Shown piece after piece: positions 36,690-44,092 of a stretch of 64,000 bases of DNA. A program made the translations under genes and the position numbers. The notes beneath the pieces are model-generated. The model was not told the DNA's origin. It was given only the letters and a program-made list of their open reading frames with translations, and searched no databases. The DNA lies in assembly GCF_021129305.1 (NCBI RefSeq), contig NZ_JAJOMB010000001.1, positions 310,001 through 374,000 on the forward strand. Direction: 5' to 3'. The stretch's first letter is position 1. Each line of letters starts with the position of its first letter. Origin of the DNA: Kineosporia babensis. Lineage in GTDB: Bacteria > Actinomycetota > Actinomycetes > Actinomycetales > Kineosporiaceae.

Positions 36690-38012
36690 TCACCATTTGT
36701 CGCCGTCGAGTTGGGTCCGCCTCCGCTCGCCGAACGGCAGGATGTAGGACCCGATCAGTGGTTTGGTGTTGCGGCGGCCGCGCGGAAGGTGTTCCCGACC
36801 GCTCGGTTTGGGCAGGAGCGCCACGTTGGCCTGCGAAGCATCCTTCGGCAGGGCCCAGGAGATCTGCCCGGCCAGAGCGGAGCGGTACCGCGGGCCGGCA
36901 GCGAATCTGCGCTCCTGCGCCGCGTGCTTGCGCTGCCATTCCTCGGCTGCAGCCCGGCAGCCGTTCATCGGCCCACCCGGCTCGATCAACGCGGCCAGCA
37001 GTTCCTCGGCCCGGGCCTCTTCGTCGTCGTGGTCCAGAGCGATCCACCGGCCTTGCTCGCGGCGCAGCCGGTGGATCTGGCCCTGGCATCGCACTTCGCG
37101 CACCAAGGTCGAAACAGTCTGGGGAGTTCCTGCAAAGAGGTTTCGCACCAACGGATGCAGATCGCTCGGCGCGGCCAGGCCCAGCCGGATCAGCTCGTGG
37201 TCGAACGGCCGGTGCCAGGCCGCCCAGGGTAGCAACGGCAGGCCGGCGGCCTGGTTCGAGTCCACGACGTACGCGTCGACTCCCGAGGCGTACGGTTCCT
37301 GCGGAACCAGGACAATGGCCAGACCTTTACCCGGCCGGATCACCGTAATTCCCTGTACCTGCCTGCTTATCGCTTCCAGATCGACCGGAAGTCTTTGCAT
37401 CAGGCTGGTTTGGGTGGCCGGATCGCTGAGCTTCAGCCGGAAGCCGGCCGATCGCCAAGCCTCGGCGAAATCACCGCGGTCCTGGGCGGCGAGCACCTGC
37501 TGGTCCACGACCGCCCGGTAAAGATATTCACCCGCCGAACCGGCGTCCCACAGATACCGATGATGGACGATGTTCCACTGGGCGGCTTTTCGGCCCACCG
37601 GCGGATGGTCGAGAAGATCGAGTATCAGCCGTTCACCGGCCGCCCAGTCGGACCCGGGGGTACGCACAACCAGCGTTGCACCGCTGGGGTATTCAGCCAG
37701 AGATATAACCAGATCCTTCTGCGGCCCGCCACCCGGAAGACTTCTGGGTAGGTGCCAGCGCAGCAGGTCTGGCGCGAAAACAGCAAGGTCACGGGAAATT
37801 CGTCGGCGTAGATCGCGGCCGGTTACTTGGCGAAGATCGAACCGTATATCGACGGCCGCGGCCGCACAGGCCGAACGCCAGTCACCAGCCAGACGATGTT
37901 CGGTGGCTGCTGCCGTGAGCGAAGCGGGGACGCCCGATTGCCGGGCTTCGAGGAGGGCTGCTGCCCTGATCGGATCGAGGAGCGCGGAGCTTGCCACGCC
38001 CGGGACGCTCAT
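36690..38012 (-). CDS. Hypothetical protein of a MoxR/VWA operon
   Basis: A 440-residue soluble protein with no domain I recognise. It has a helical N-terminus, a strand-rich middle (DLVISLAEYPSGATLVVRT, GITVIRPGKGLAIVLVP) and a basic C-terminal tail (PSGREHLPRGRRNTKPLIG). It is first in the operon: its stop lies 5 bp before the ATPase start. Position suggests a substrate or adaptor for the MoxR-VWA machine. Codon use fits the neighbours. The start at 38012 is the first reasonable codon (MSVPGVASSALLDPIRAAA). Confidence 0.75.
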   Translation of the reverse strand: MSVPGVASSALLDPIRAAALLEARQSGVPASLTAAATEHRLAGDWRSACAAAAVDIRFDLRQVTGRDLRRRISRDLAVFAPDLLRWHLPRSLPGGGPQKDLVISLAEYPSGATLVVRTPGSDWAAGERLILDLLDHPPVGRKAAQWNIVHHRYLWDAGSAGEYLYRAVVDQQVLAAQDRGDFAEAWRSAGFRLKLSDPATQTSLMQRLPVDLEAISRQVQGITVIRPGKGLAIVLVPQEPYASGVDAYVVDSNQAAGLPLLPWAAWHRPFDHELIRLGLAAPSDLHPLVRNLFAGTPQTVSTLVREVRCQGQIHRLRREQGRWIALDHDDEEARAEELLAALIEPGGPMNGCRAAAEEWQRKHAAQERRFAAGPRYRSALAGQISWALPKDASQANVALLPKPSGREHLPRGRRNTKPLIGSYILPFGERRRTQLDGDKW

Positions 38013-38142
38013 CGAGCGCTGGCGGTCACGCCAATCATGCGAGAAGTGATCACGGCAGAACTATGAACCCATCCTGGCCCTCGGCGCAACCCCTAGGCCG
38101 ATTTCAGCTCCGGGAAGCCACTTTCATCACTGCTCGGCTGCT

Positions 38143-38832
38143 TCACGGGTGTGGTTTGACCCTGACCCAGGTACCGTCATCGGTGAGATAGGCGTCCACG
38201 GCGAGTCCCGCGTCCTCAATTGCGTTCTCGAACTCTTCGGTCGTGAGCGGCCGCGAGAGAAACGTGTGCGTCCATCGGGCATCCGGATAGACGTTCTCCA
38301 CCTGCACCGACTGCACGCCGGGGGCAACCCGCTCCGAAGACAGCACGGTGACCACGCCGTCTCCGTTGCTCCGGGTCCGAGGCAGATTCTGGTGCCAATC
38401 GGCTCCTTCCCGCTGGATCAGCACCCAGCCGCCGTCCCGCACGTGCCGCCGACAGGTGCTCAGCAGGTTCTGCCGGAGCTCTTCGTCCGGGGCGTGCACC
38501 AGGAAGGAAGCCAGCAGCACGACATCGAATTGCTCTCCCAGATCAAGGTTCTCGATCTCACTGCGAACCGTCCGAGCCCCACGCACCCGTTCCAGCATCT
38601 CCCCGGACTCGTCCACGCAAGTCATCTCGAACCCGCGCGCGATCAACGGGTGAGTCATCCGCCCGGCGCCGGAGCCCAGTTCCAGGATGCGCGCGCCCGG
38701 GGGTACCGCGCCGGCGATGACGTCCGGCTCATCGCCGATCGGGAGCCGTTCGTACAACTCCACCGCGCACCCGTCCGGCGTAAACGTGCCAGGCCCCGTG
38801 CCGCGGTACCCCTTGCGCTCTTTTTGCCCCAT
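38143..38832 (-). CDS. SAM-dependent methyltransferase (class I)
   Basis: A 229-residue Rossmann methyltransferase. ARILELGSGAGRMTHPLIARG (motif I), MTCVDESGEMLERV (motif II acid loop) and FDVVLLASFLVHAPDEE (motif III/IV) are clear. The start MGQKERKGYRGTGPGTFTPDGCAVELYERLP is typical of small-molecule methyltransferases. The substrate is unknown. ATG 38832 is chosen since upstream open codons overlap the DUF899 gene end. Confidence 0.88.
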   Translation of the reverse strand: MGQKERKGYRGTGPGTFTPDGCAVELYERLPIGDEPDVIAGAVPPGARILELGSGAGRMTHPLIARGFEMTCVDESGEMLERVRGARTVRSEIENLDLGEQFDVVLLASFLVHAPDEELRQNLLSTCRRHVRDGGWVLIQREGADWHQNLPRTRSNGDGVVTVLSSERVAPGVQSVQVENVYPDARWTHTFLSRPLTTEEFENAIEDAGLAVDAYLTDDGTWVRVKPHP

Positions 38833-38873
38833 GCGCCGACGAACGGCCCGTGAGCATACGAGGTTCCCTGCCG

Positions 38874-39647
38874 TCAGTGATGATCTCCCTGACGGCCCAG
38901 TGTCCCTTCCGGAGTGGCACCAGGCCGCGTCCACTGCGGAGCTGGCCGCCCGGTCGGCCCCCACGTGGGCTTACCGTCGGAGTCCACCCGCCAGTACCAG
39001 CAGGCGTGCTGCCCTTCCGGCCAGCCCTCGGGGTTCTTCTGCCACGCCTCCCCACGGCCGTAGGGCGTCGTGTCCAGCATCGCGAAGACCGGACTGGTCG
39101 CCTCGTTACCCCGGCCGGTCATCGAGTAGGTCAGGAAAACCCGCTCCCCGTCGCGCAAATAAGAGGTCACGTGCCCCATCTCACCGCCGATCGGCTCGTC
39201 CAGACCACGCACCGAGTACCAGGGCTGGGTGTAGCCCATGAACTCGGTGAACGCGGCCACCTCGGGCCATTCACCGGTGGTCAAGAAGGCCAGCGAGACC
39301 CCGCGGGCGTTGAGGTAGGGCGCGATGTCCTTCATGTGCCAGGCCGACATCGTGCAGCCCTCGCACTGCCCCTGATGCGGCGCGCCGTCCCACCACATGT
39401 GCTTGTACGCCAGCAGTTCCTCACGCCCCTGGAACAGCTCGATGAACGGCGTGGGGCCGTCCGGACCGACCACCTCGATCGTGCTGTCGAACTCCACCAT
39501 CGGTAGCTGACGCCGGGCGGCGGCAATGGCGTCGCCCTCCCGGGTGTGCGCCTTCTCCCGCACCAGCAGCTCGTCGCGGGCGGCCTGCCAGGTGGCCCGG
39601 TCGACCACCGGCGGGCGGCCTGTGCGCAACTCGTCCTGCGTGCTCAT
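38874..39647 (-). CDS. DUF899 family (thioredoxin-like) protein
   Basis: A 257-residue DUF899 protein. FIELFQGREELLAYKHMWWDG and QGQCEGCTMSAWHMKD carry the CxGC redox-like pair at the end of the first strand-helix, followed by RGVSLAFLTTGEW and WYSVRGLDEPIGGEMGHVTSYLRDGERVFLTYSM. The fold is thioredoxin-like; the activity is unknown. It lies 41 bp upstream of the methyltransferase gene on the same strand. Confidence 0.88.
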   Translation of the reverse strand: MSTQDELRTGRPPVVDRATWQAARDELLVREKAHTREGDAIAAARRQLPMVEFDSTIEVVGPDGPTPFIELFQGREELLAYKHMWWDGAPHQGQCEGCTMSAWHMKDIAPYLNARGVSLAFLTTGEWPEVAAFTEFMGYTQPWYSVRGLDEPIGGEMGHVTSYLRDGERVFLTYSMTGRGNEATSPVFAMLDTTPYGRGEAWQKNPEGWPEGQHACWYWRVDSDGKPTWGPTGRPAPQWTRPGATPEGTLGRQGDHH

Positions 39648-39745
39648 GTGTCCTCCCGCGGTCGGCGTAGAACTCTCACCAGCTCAGACCGGTGGGCCGC
39701 GCCGAACTCATCGGAGCTTGAAGCGCCGGGAAGGGCAGGAGGGCG

Positions 39746-40672
39746 TCACCCCACCCTGCGCAGGGTGGCTACGGTGACGTGCGGCCAGCTCAGAGTGTCG
39801 AAGTCCAGGAGCACCCGCTGGGTGTACTGCAGCTGCGAGGCCCGGCCTTCGTTGTCCAGCTTCTCCAGCCAGAAGGTGGAGCTGACCTTGCTGGCGACGG
39901 CGTTCGGCTCGTCCCCGCCGGCCAGGAACGCCGTGTTCGCCACCCCGCCGCCGCTGACCACCGTCTTCGTGCTCGTGCTGGTCTGGAGCTTGATGCTCGA
40001 GGTGATGTTCTGCTTGGCGATCGCATCGCGCAGCAGGCTGTTCGGGTCGTCCAGCAGCTTCTGGGTGATCCCCTTCAGACCGGGACCCGAGGTGCGGAAC
40101 CGGGTCTTGCGGTTCAGGTGCTGCTCGTCGAATTCGCCGGTGTCCTTGGGGTTGCCGCTGAAGAACGGCACGATGTCAGTTCTCGGGATCACCGGGCGCG
40201 GGGTCTCGTCGGCGGCGGTGGAGTTGCCCTGGGCGAGAATCGTTGTGCCGTGCGGGATCGAGGCCATCCGGACGATGGTGGCGCCTTCCTTGGGGTTCGT
40301 GGTGGCCGGTACCCGGGCGAAGATCCCGGGCTCGAAGTGCAGGCCGGCGCCGGTGTTGCGGTCGGTGATCTGCTGCAGGTAGTTCAGGCCGAACATGTTG
40401 ATGTCCTTCTGCACCAGGCCACGGTTGGGGATCGCCCCGGCGATGCGCTGGAACTCGAACGTCTCCTCGGTCAGGTTGAGCTCGAGAAAGTGCCGCACCT
40501 CGGGATGGAAGTGCGGGCGCCAGATCACGTTGAAGCCGGTGCCCTGCCACTTGCCCTCGAGATCGGCCAGCCGGCCCAGCGGGTGCCCCTTCTTCACCGC
40601 AGCCGCCTGTAGCCCGGCCTCTTCCTCGACCGGTGGCATGGGCTGGAGCACGAAGCTTTTCGCGAGTTCCAC
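39746..40672 (-). CDS. Hypothetical beta-barrel (nitrobindin/calycin-like) protein
   Basis: A 308-residue protein. LADLEGKWQGTGFNVIWRPHF near residue 36 recalls the GxWxGxG opening of nitrobindin and calycin beta-barrels, followed by many beta strands (FLELNLTEETFEFQRIAGAI, QLQYTQRVLLDFDTLSWPHVTVATLRR). Some relatives are labelled peroxidase or haem-binding without proof. There is no signal peptide. It is monocistronic. The barrel fold is my inference; the ligand is unknown. Confidence 0.7.
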   Translation of the reverse strand: MELAKSFVLQPMPPVEEEAGLQAAAVKKGHPLGRLADLEGKWQGTGFNVIWRPHFHPEVRHFLELNLTEETFEFQRIAGAIPNRGLVQKDINMFGLNYLQQITDRNTGAGLHFEPGIFARVPATTNPKEGATIVRMASIPHGTTILAQGNSTAADETPRPVIPRTDIVPFFSGNPKDTGEFDEQHLNRKTRFRTSGPGLKGITQKLLDDPNSLLRDAIAKQNITSSIKLQTSTSTKTVVSGGGVANTAFLAGGDEPNAVASKVSSTFWLEKLDNEGRASQLQYTQRVLLDFDTLSWPHVTVATLRRVG

Positions 40673-40845
40673 GGGATTCTTCTTCCATTGAAGTCGGCGG
40701 CAAGATGACCGTTATGACCGATCTGGCGAGACGGTACGGCACGAGGATCGCGGCCATCTACGACGAACGGTTCATCCGCAACTGCCCGAAGGTGCGCTCG
40801 CCAAATCGATTGCCGTCCACAGCCCGGTTACGGACAATCCGGCCC

Positions 40846-41601
40846 GTGGAGCCTCAGGTGGAAAGCAACCGGCAGGTGTGGGAAAAGGCCTCGCAGAAGC
40901 ACGTCCGGGAGTACGACGACCTGCTGCGCCAGGCCCGCGAGGGCGGCTCGCTCCTGCCCCGGGAACGGACTGTGCTCCGGCCGGCGCTGATAGCTGAACC
41001 GGCCGTGGTGCATCTGCAGAGCGGACACGGCCTGGACGACGTGGACCTGATCCGCTCCGGCGCCCGTTCGGTGGTGGGAGTGGACTTCAGCCGGGTAGCC
41101 ACCTCGGCTGCCCAGCGCCGGGCCGATGAACTGGGGCTGGCCTGCCGGTACGTGGTGGCCGAACTGCCTGGGGCACCGCTCGCGACCGGTTGCGCGGATC
41201 TGGTCTACACCGGCAAGGGCGCCCTGATCTGGATGCCGGACCTCACGCCCTGGGCCCAGGACGCCGCCCGCCTGCTACGTCCGGGCGGCCACCTCTTCAT
41301 CTACGAGTCGCATCCGGCCGTGCCGTTGTGGAGCTGGGACGCGGATCAGCCCCGGATCCGGCCCGACCGCAGCTACTTCGCTCACTCATTCGTCAACGAC
41401 AGCTTCCCGGCCGACGGCGCCGTGGAATGGCAATGGACGCTCGGTGAGATCGTCACTGCCCTGGTGACGGCCGGGCTCAGCCTGGTGCACCTGTCGGAGC
41501 ACCCCGAGCCCTTCTGGCGCCCGCAGGACGATACGGATGCCGCCGCCTGGCACGGCCGCCTGCCGAACACCTTCATGCTGCTGGCCCGACGGCCCGGATA
41601 G
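40846..41601 (+). CDS. SAM-dependent methyltransferase
   Basis: A 251-residue methyltransferase starting VEPQVESNRQVWEKASQKHV at GTG 40846; an in-frame ATG at 40705 would add 47 poorly conserved-looking residues. VVHLQSGHGLDDVDLIRSGAR (motif I, with GHG instead of GxGxG), VVGVDFSRVATSAAQRRADELG (motif II) and DLVYTGKGALIWMPDLTPW (motif III) are visible. Family members use small substrates. It is convergent with the small membrane gene at 41605, with a 3-bp gap. Confidence 0.83.
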   Translation: MEPQVESNRQVWEKASQKHVREYDDLLRQAREGGSLLPRERTVLRPALIAEPAVVHLQSGHGLDDVDLIRSGARSVVGVDFSRVATSAAQRRADELGLACRYVVAELPGAPLATGCADLVYTGKGALIWMPDLTPWAQDAARLLRPGGHLFIYESHPAVPLWSWDADQPRIRPDRSYFAHSFVNDSFPADGAVEWQWTLGEIVTALVTAGLSLVHLSEHPEPFWRPQDDTDAAAWHGRLPNTFMLLARRPG

Positions 41602-41604
41602 CGC

Positions 41605-41871
41605 TTACATCGGCAGCGGCGGCATCGGGTCGCTGTACTCCTCGTACTTGTCCGGGTCGGTGGAACGGGCCTTCGCCATGCCCAGCGCCGCATGCCCGAT
41701 CCCGCTGATCAGGCTCACGCCGGCGACGAGGGTGACCAGGCCCTGCCAGAAGAACGGGCTGCCCTCCCACGGGCCGAGCCGCAGCAACTGCAGCCCGCCC
41801 AGGGCAGCGAGCAGTACCAGGAGCTCGGCGAGGTAGAGGAAGAACCGGGGCCAGGAAGGCTGCTGCTTCAT
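41605..41871 (-). CDS. Small two-TM membrane protein
   Basis: An 88-residue protein with two hydrophobic helices (WPRFFLYLAELLVLLAALGG and FWQGLVTLVAGVSLISGIGHAAL) and an acidic tail (DPDKYEEYSDPMPPLPM) on the same side. ATG 41871 is supported by the MKQQPSWPRF start. There is no recognised family. It lies 92 bp downstream of tRNA-Asp copy 1 on the same strand. Confidence 0.7.
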   Translation of the reverse strand: MKQQPSWPRFFLYLAELLVLLAALGGLQLLRLGPWEGSPFFWQGLVTLVAGVSLISGIGHAALGMAKARSTDPDKYEEYSDPMPPLPM

Positions 41872-41962
41872 GACCGGAAGCCTATGAGCGCAAACCGGAC
41901 CGATACGGCCCTCTAATGGATGATCCCGCCGATACGACCTAAGTCGGATCCGAGGGCAGGTG

Positions 41963-42039
41963 TGGCGACCCTGACGGGACTTGAACCCGCGGCCTCCGCC
42001 TTGACAGGGCGGCGCGCTAACCAACTGCGCTACAGGGCC
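41963..42039 (-). tRNA. tRNA-Asp (GTC), copy 1
   Basis: A full cloverleaf on the minus strand: acceptor GGCCCTG with CAGGGTC, D-arm GCGC-GCGC, anticodon loop CTGTCAA (GTC, Asp) and T-arm with TTCAAGT. The discriminator is G at 41966, and CCA is encoded at 41963-41965. The body is identical to copy 2 at 43648-43721, but only this copy carries the CCA. Confidence 0.95.
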
Positions 42040-42063
42040 TTGCTTTGCTTCTCACAGAAAAGC

Positions 42064-42105
42064 GGCCAGGGACTGGATCGAACCGTCGCCCTTCCAATTC
42101 AGGCA
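42064..42105 (-). pseudogene. tRNA-Phe 3' remnant (possible att site)
   Basis: The stretch matches the 3' half of tRNA-Phe (43541 onward). GGCCAGGGAC, then TCGAACCGTCG, CTTCC and CAG align with a handful of differences, reaching from the acceptor end to the anticodon loop. The CCA is lost, the T-stem has a mismatch, and there is no 5' half. A 3' tRNA fragment in direct orientation with an intact copy about 1.4 kb away is the usual trace of an integrated element. Confidence 0.6.
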
Positions 42106-42240
42106 GGCCCTGACCACTGCCTTTGAGCAGCTCAGAGCCGAGCTTACAGCAAGTCGTGCAACCCGCGTGCAACACCGAATCAGCGGATGATCCGTGACAA
42201 CTTCACCGCATCGAGGCTCTGACCGGACTCCAAACGCCTC

Positions 42241-42651
42241 TCAGGGCAAGAGTTCCAGAGCTGCACAATGAGTCGGCCGCACGGCCCGGAAGTGACGGTG
42301 GTCGACAGTGGCCACTCTGGTCACGCCCAGGCGCTCGGCCACTGCGATCACCGAGGCGTCGACGGCACCCAGCGGGAAGTCTGCGTAGGTCCGCACCAGG
42401 TCAGCCATCCTGCGCAGGTCAGAGGGCAGCGTCTGCTCGAGCTGGAACTCCCCCGCAGCCACAGCATCAAGGAACGCGGCTTCCGTCTTCGGCCCCATCC
42501 GGGATTCGGTCAGGTAGCAGATCTCAGTCAGCACCGGCGCCGGCACGAGAACCGGACCACGCTCGCGCTCCAGCAGATTCACACACGCCTCATGATGCGC
42601 GTCGTCAGCGTTCAGCAGCGCGACCAGCGGGCCGGTGTCGCAGACGATCAC
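42241..42651 (-). CDS. vapC: VapC-type PIN-domain toxin
   Basis: A 136-residue PIN ribonuclease. MIVCDTGPLVALLNADDAHH carries the first catalytic Asp (D5), VLTEICYLTESRMG the Glu, and LGAVDASVIAVAERLGVTRVATVDHRHF the later Asp residues. It would cleave tRNA or other RNA when free of antitoxin. GTG 42651 overlaps the antitoxin stop (GTGA), as usual for vapBC. It lies inside the putative tRNA-Phe island. Confidence 0.9.
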   Translation of the reverse strand: MIVCDTGPLVALLNADDAHHEACVNLLERERGPVLVPAPVLTEICYLTESRMGPKTEAAFLDAVAAGEFQLEQTLPSDLRRMADLVRTYADFPLGAVDASVIAVAERLGVTRVATVDHRHFRAVRPTHCAALELLP

Positions 42652-42893
42652 TGCGGGTGATCCCCCAACTCGGCACGCAGGATGTCCTGAGATCGCGCGG
42701 CCAGATCGGGTCCCGCGTGCCCTATCCCGGTCACGCTGAACCGGCGCGGACGGTCATCGCCCGCGTTGCTGGTCTCGGCCGGTTCCTGCGGCACGAGTTG
42801 CAGCACGACGGCACGGACGGCCCGCACCTGGTCGAGGGTCAGGCGGTCGACCAGGCGATGCAGATCCGAGTAATCCGGAAGCGGCTCAGCCAT
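42648..42893 (-). CDS. vapB: VapB-type antitoxin
   Basis: An 81-residue protein (MAEPLPDYSDLHRLVDRLTL start) with N-terminal helices and a C-terminal disordered, toxin-binding tail (GIGHAGPDLAARSQDILRAELGD, the usual SxDILRxEL end). It overlaps vapC by 4 bp. No clear ribbon-helix-helix or AbrB motif is seen, so the DNA-binding class is open. Position and the IL-x-EL tail make antitoxin likely. Confidence 0.82.
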   Translation of the reverse strand: MAEPLPDYSDLHRLVDRLTLDQVRAVRAVVLQLVPQEPAETSNAGDDRPRRFSVTGIGHAGPDLAARSQDILRAELGDHPQ

Positions 42894-42963
42894 GGACGGC
42901 ATTTTACCGGCCGACCAGCGCCCAGGGCCGCTCTGCCACATTGCGAACCTCTCCCATGGTCGT

Positions 42964-43149
42964 CTAGTGGTTCAGAGCTGCCACCATCTGGGACAGATCC
43001 GAAAGCTGGAACTGGGCGATCGCTGACTGGCAATCGTCCGGCCCCCAGAGGAAGTCCGTGGTGACCCCGGCGTGGTATCCGCTCTCGCATATGCAGAGAT
43101 GTCCTTCCCAGCCCTGCTGGTCGAGATGGTGACGCATGTCCTCGATCAA
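42964..43149 (-). CDS. Small hypothetical protein in tRNA island
   Basis: A 61-codon frame (start TTG 43149 or ATG 43137). MRHHLDQQGWEGHLCICESGYHAG and DCQSAIAQFQLSDLSQMVAALNH look like structured protein. Open codons extend upstream without a start to the TGA at 43192-43194, which ends the next ORF in the same frame. The two could be one gene broken by a stop. No family is recognised. Confidence 0.45.
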   Translation of the reverse strand: MIEDMRHHLDQQGWEGHLCICESGYHAGVTTDFLWGPDDCQSAIAQFQLSDLSQMVAALNH

Positions 43150-43191
43150 CTGTCGTGCAACCTGTGGCGCCAGTACGCCTGCCGGGTTCGT

Positions 43192-43443
43192 TCAGTGATG
43201 CCAGGTCAGGGCAGCTGCTACGGCTTGGGAGCTTGCGTCTGCATCTAGAAGTTCGCCGCACTCCACCCCGACCGCGTGCAGAGCGGCCACCGTTGTGCGG
43301 GTAGCTCCGGGAAAGCACCGACCTCCGCCGGCCGCTGGCCCCTGACCAGTCCCGTAGGCGAGTCTGGAAGCCCACCCAGCCGGGTCTTCGTTCAGCTGAA
43401 GCTTGACCTGGCGTAATGGCCCTTCAGGCCGTGTAACCCACAT
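43192..43443 (-). CDS. Small hypothetical ORF, possible 5' part of a broken gene
   Basis: An 83-codon frame from ATG 43443 (MWVTRPEGPLRQVKLQLNED) to a TGA at 43192. It ends in frame with the sequence of the preceding entry, so a premature stop in a single 160-residue gene is possible. It starts just past the tRNA-operon terminator. Coding evidence is weak. Confidence 0.35.
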   Translation of the reverse strand: MWVTRPEGPLRQVKLQLNEDPAGWASRLAYGTGQGPAAGGGRCFPGATRTTVAALHAVGVECGELLDADASSQAVAAALTWHH

Positions 43444-43467
43444 GCACCACCCATAGGTAAGCAGCGG

Positions 43468-43524
43468 CAAAAGAAGAGCGCCGCCAGTCGAAAGATCCCC
43501 TCGGGATTCTTCGACTAGCGGCGC
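43468..43524 (-). terminator. Terminator of the Glu-Asp-Phe tRNA operon
   Basis: Arms GCGCCGC-C-AGTCGAA (43478-43492) and TTCGACT-A-GCGGCGC (43510-43524) pair with one mismatch. On the minus strand the stem is followed by TCTTCTTTTGC. It is the clearest U-tailed terminator in the window and lies 12 bp past tRNA-Phe. Confidence 0.85.
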
Positions 43525-43536
43525 AGCACTTCACGA

Positions 43537-43613
43537 TGGTGGCCAGGGACGGGGTCGAACCGTCGACCTTCCGATTTTCAGTCGGACGCTCGTACCAACT
43601 GAGCTACCTGGCC
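43537..43613 (-). tRNA. tRNA-Phe (GAA)
   Basis: A complete minus-strand cloverleaf: acceptor GGCCAGG with CCTGGCC, anticodon loop CTGAAAA (GAA, Phe), T-loop TTCGACC, discriminator A at 43540 and encoded CCA at 43537-43539. It is third of the Glu-Asp-Phe operon and the likely integration target. Confidence 0.95.
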
Positions 43614-43647
43614 GGGTCCTGAGCCGGATGTGCTGACTCAGGTGTTG

Positions 43648-43721
43648 CGACCCTGACGGGACTTGAACCCGCGGCCTCCGCCTTGACAGGGCGGCGCGCT
43701 AACCAACTGCGCTACAGGGCC
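43648..43721 (-). tRNA. tRNA-Asp (GTC), copy 2
   Basis: The body is identical to copy 1 (41966-42039). The 3' end is followed by CAA, so CCA must be added after transcription. It lies between tRNA-Glu and tRNA-Phe, the usual actinobacterial order. Confidence 0.95.
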
Positions 43722-43742
43722 TTGCTTGTGGTGCGTACACCG

Positions 43743-43815
43743 TACCCCCAACGGGATTCGAACCCGTGCTACCGCCTTGAAAGGGCGGCGTCCTAGGCCA
43801 CTAGACGATGGGGGC
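43743..43815 (-). tRNA. tRNA-Glu (TTC)
   Basis: A minus-strand cloverleaf: acceptor GCCCCCA with TGGGGGT, anticodon loop CTTTCAA (TTC, Glu) and T-arm CGGGTTCGAATCCCG. No CCA is encoded (A then CG). It is first of the three-tRNA operon. Confidence 0.95.
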
Positions 43816-44055
43816 CCTGGACTCACGACGGACTGTTTAGGTCTCCGTTGCGGACATGTAGAAGCTTAGGGGTTCAAGCCCGAATCTCCAAAGCGACTTC
43901 CCGTCCGGAGGCCCGCCGGGCCACCAAACGGCACCTGACCTGCCCCGAAACCAAACGGGACCGGATCCACCCGAGGGGCGGGCAGACGTCCATAAGCTCA
44001 CTTCGAAGACCGTGCGCCGAGGAAGGGAGACGAGCGCCACAGGACGCGCTCGCCC

Positions 44056-44092
44056 TTGAAGTTGACGCAGCGTCAGCGCCTAGCTTCGGACC
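44056..44092 (+). promoter_or_regulatory. MerR-type promoter with operator in a 19-bp spacer
   Basis: TTGAAG (44056-44061, -35) and TAGCTT (44081-44086, -10) are 19 bp apart, longer than optimal, with the palindrome GACGC-A-GCGTC (44064-44074) between them. This is the layout that MerR-family activators untwist. Transcription would start at or near the ATG 44093, giving a leaderless mRNA. No merR gene is adjacent. Confidence 0.78.

Noticed and set aside
43858-43896. GGGGTTCAAGCCC-like T-arm on the plus strand near the tRNA cluster
   Set aside because: The stem does not close around a 7-nt T-loop and no acceptor, D or anticodon arm can be built upstream.
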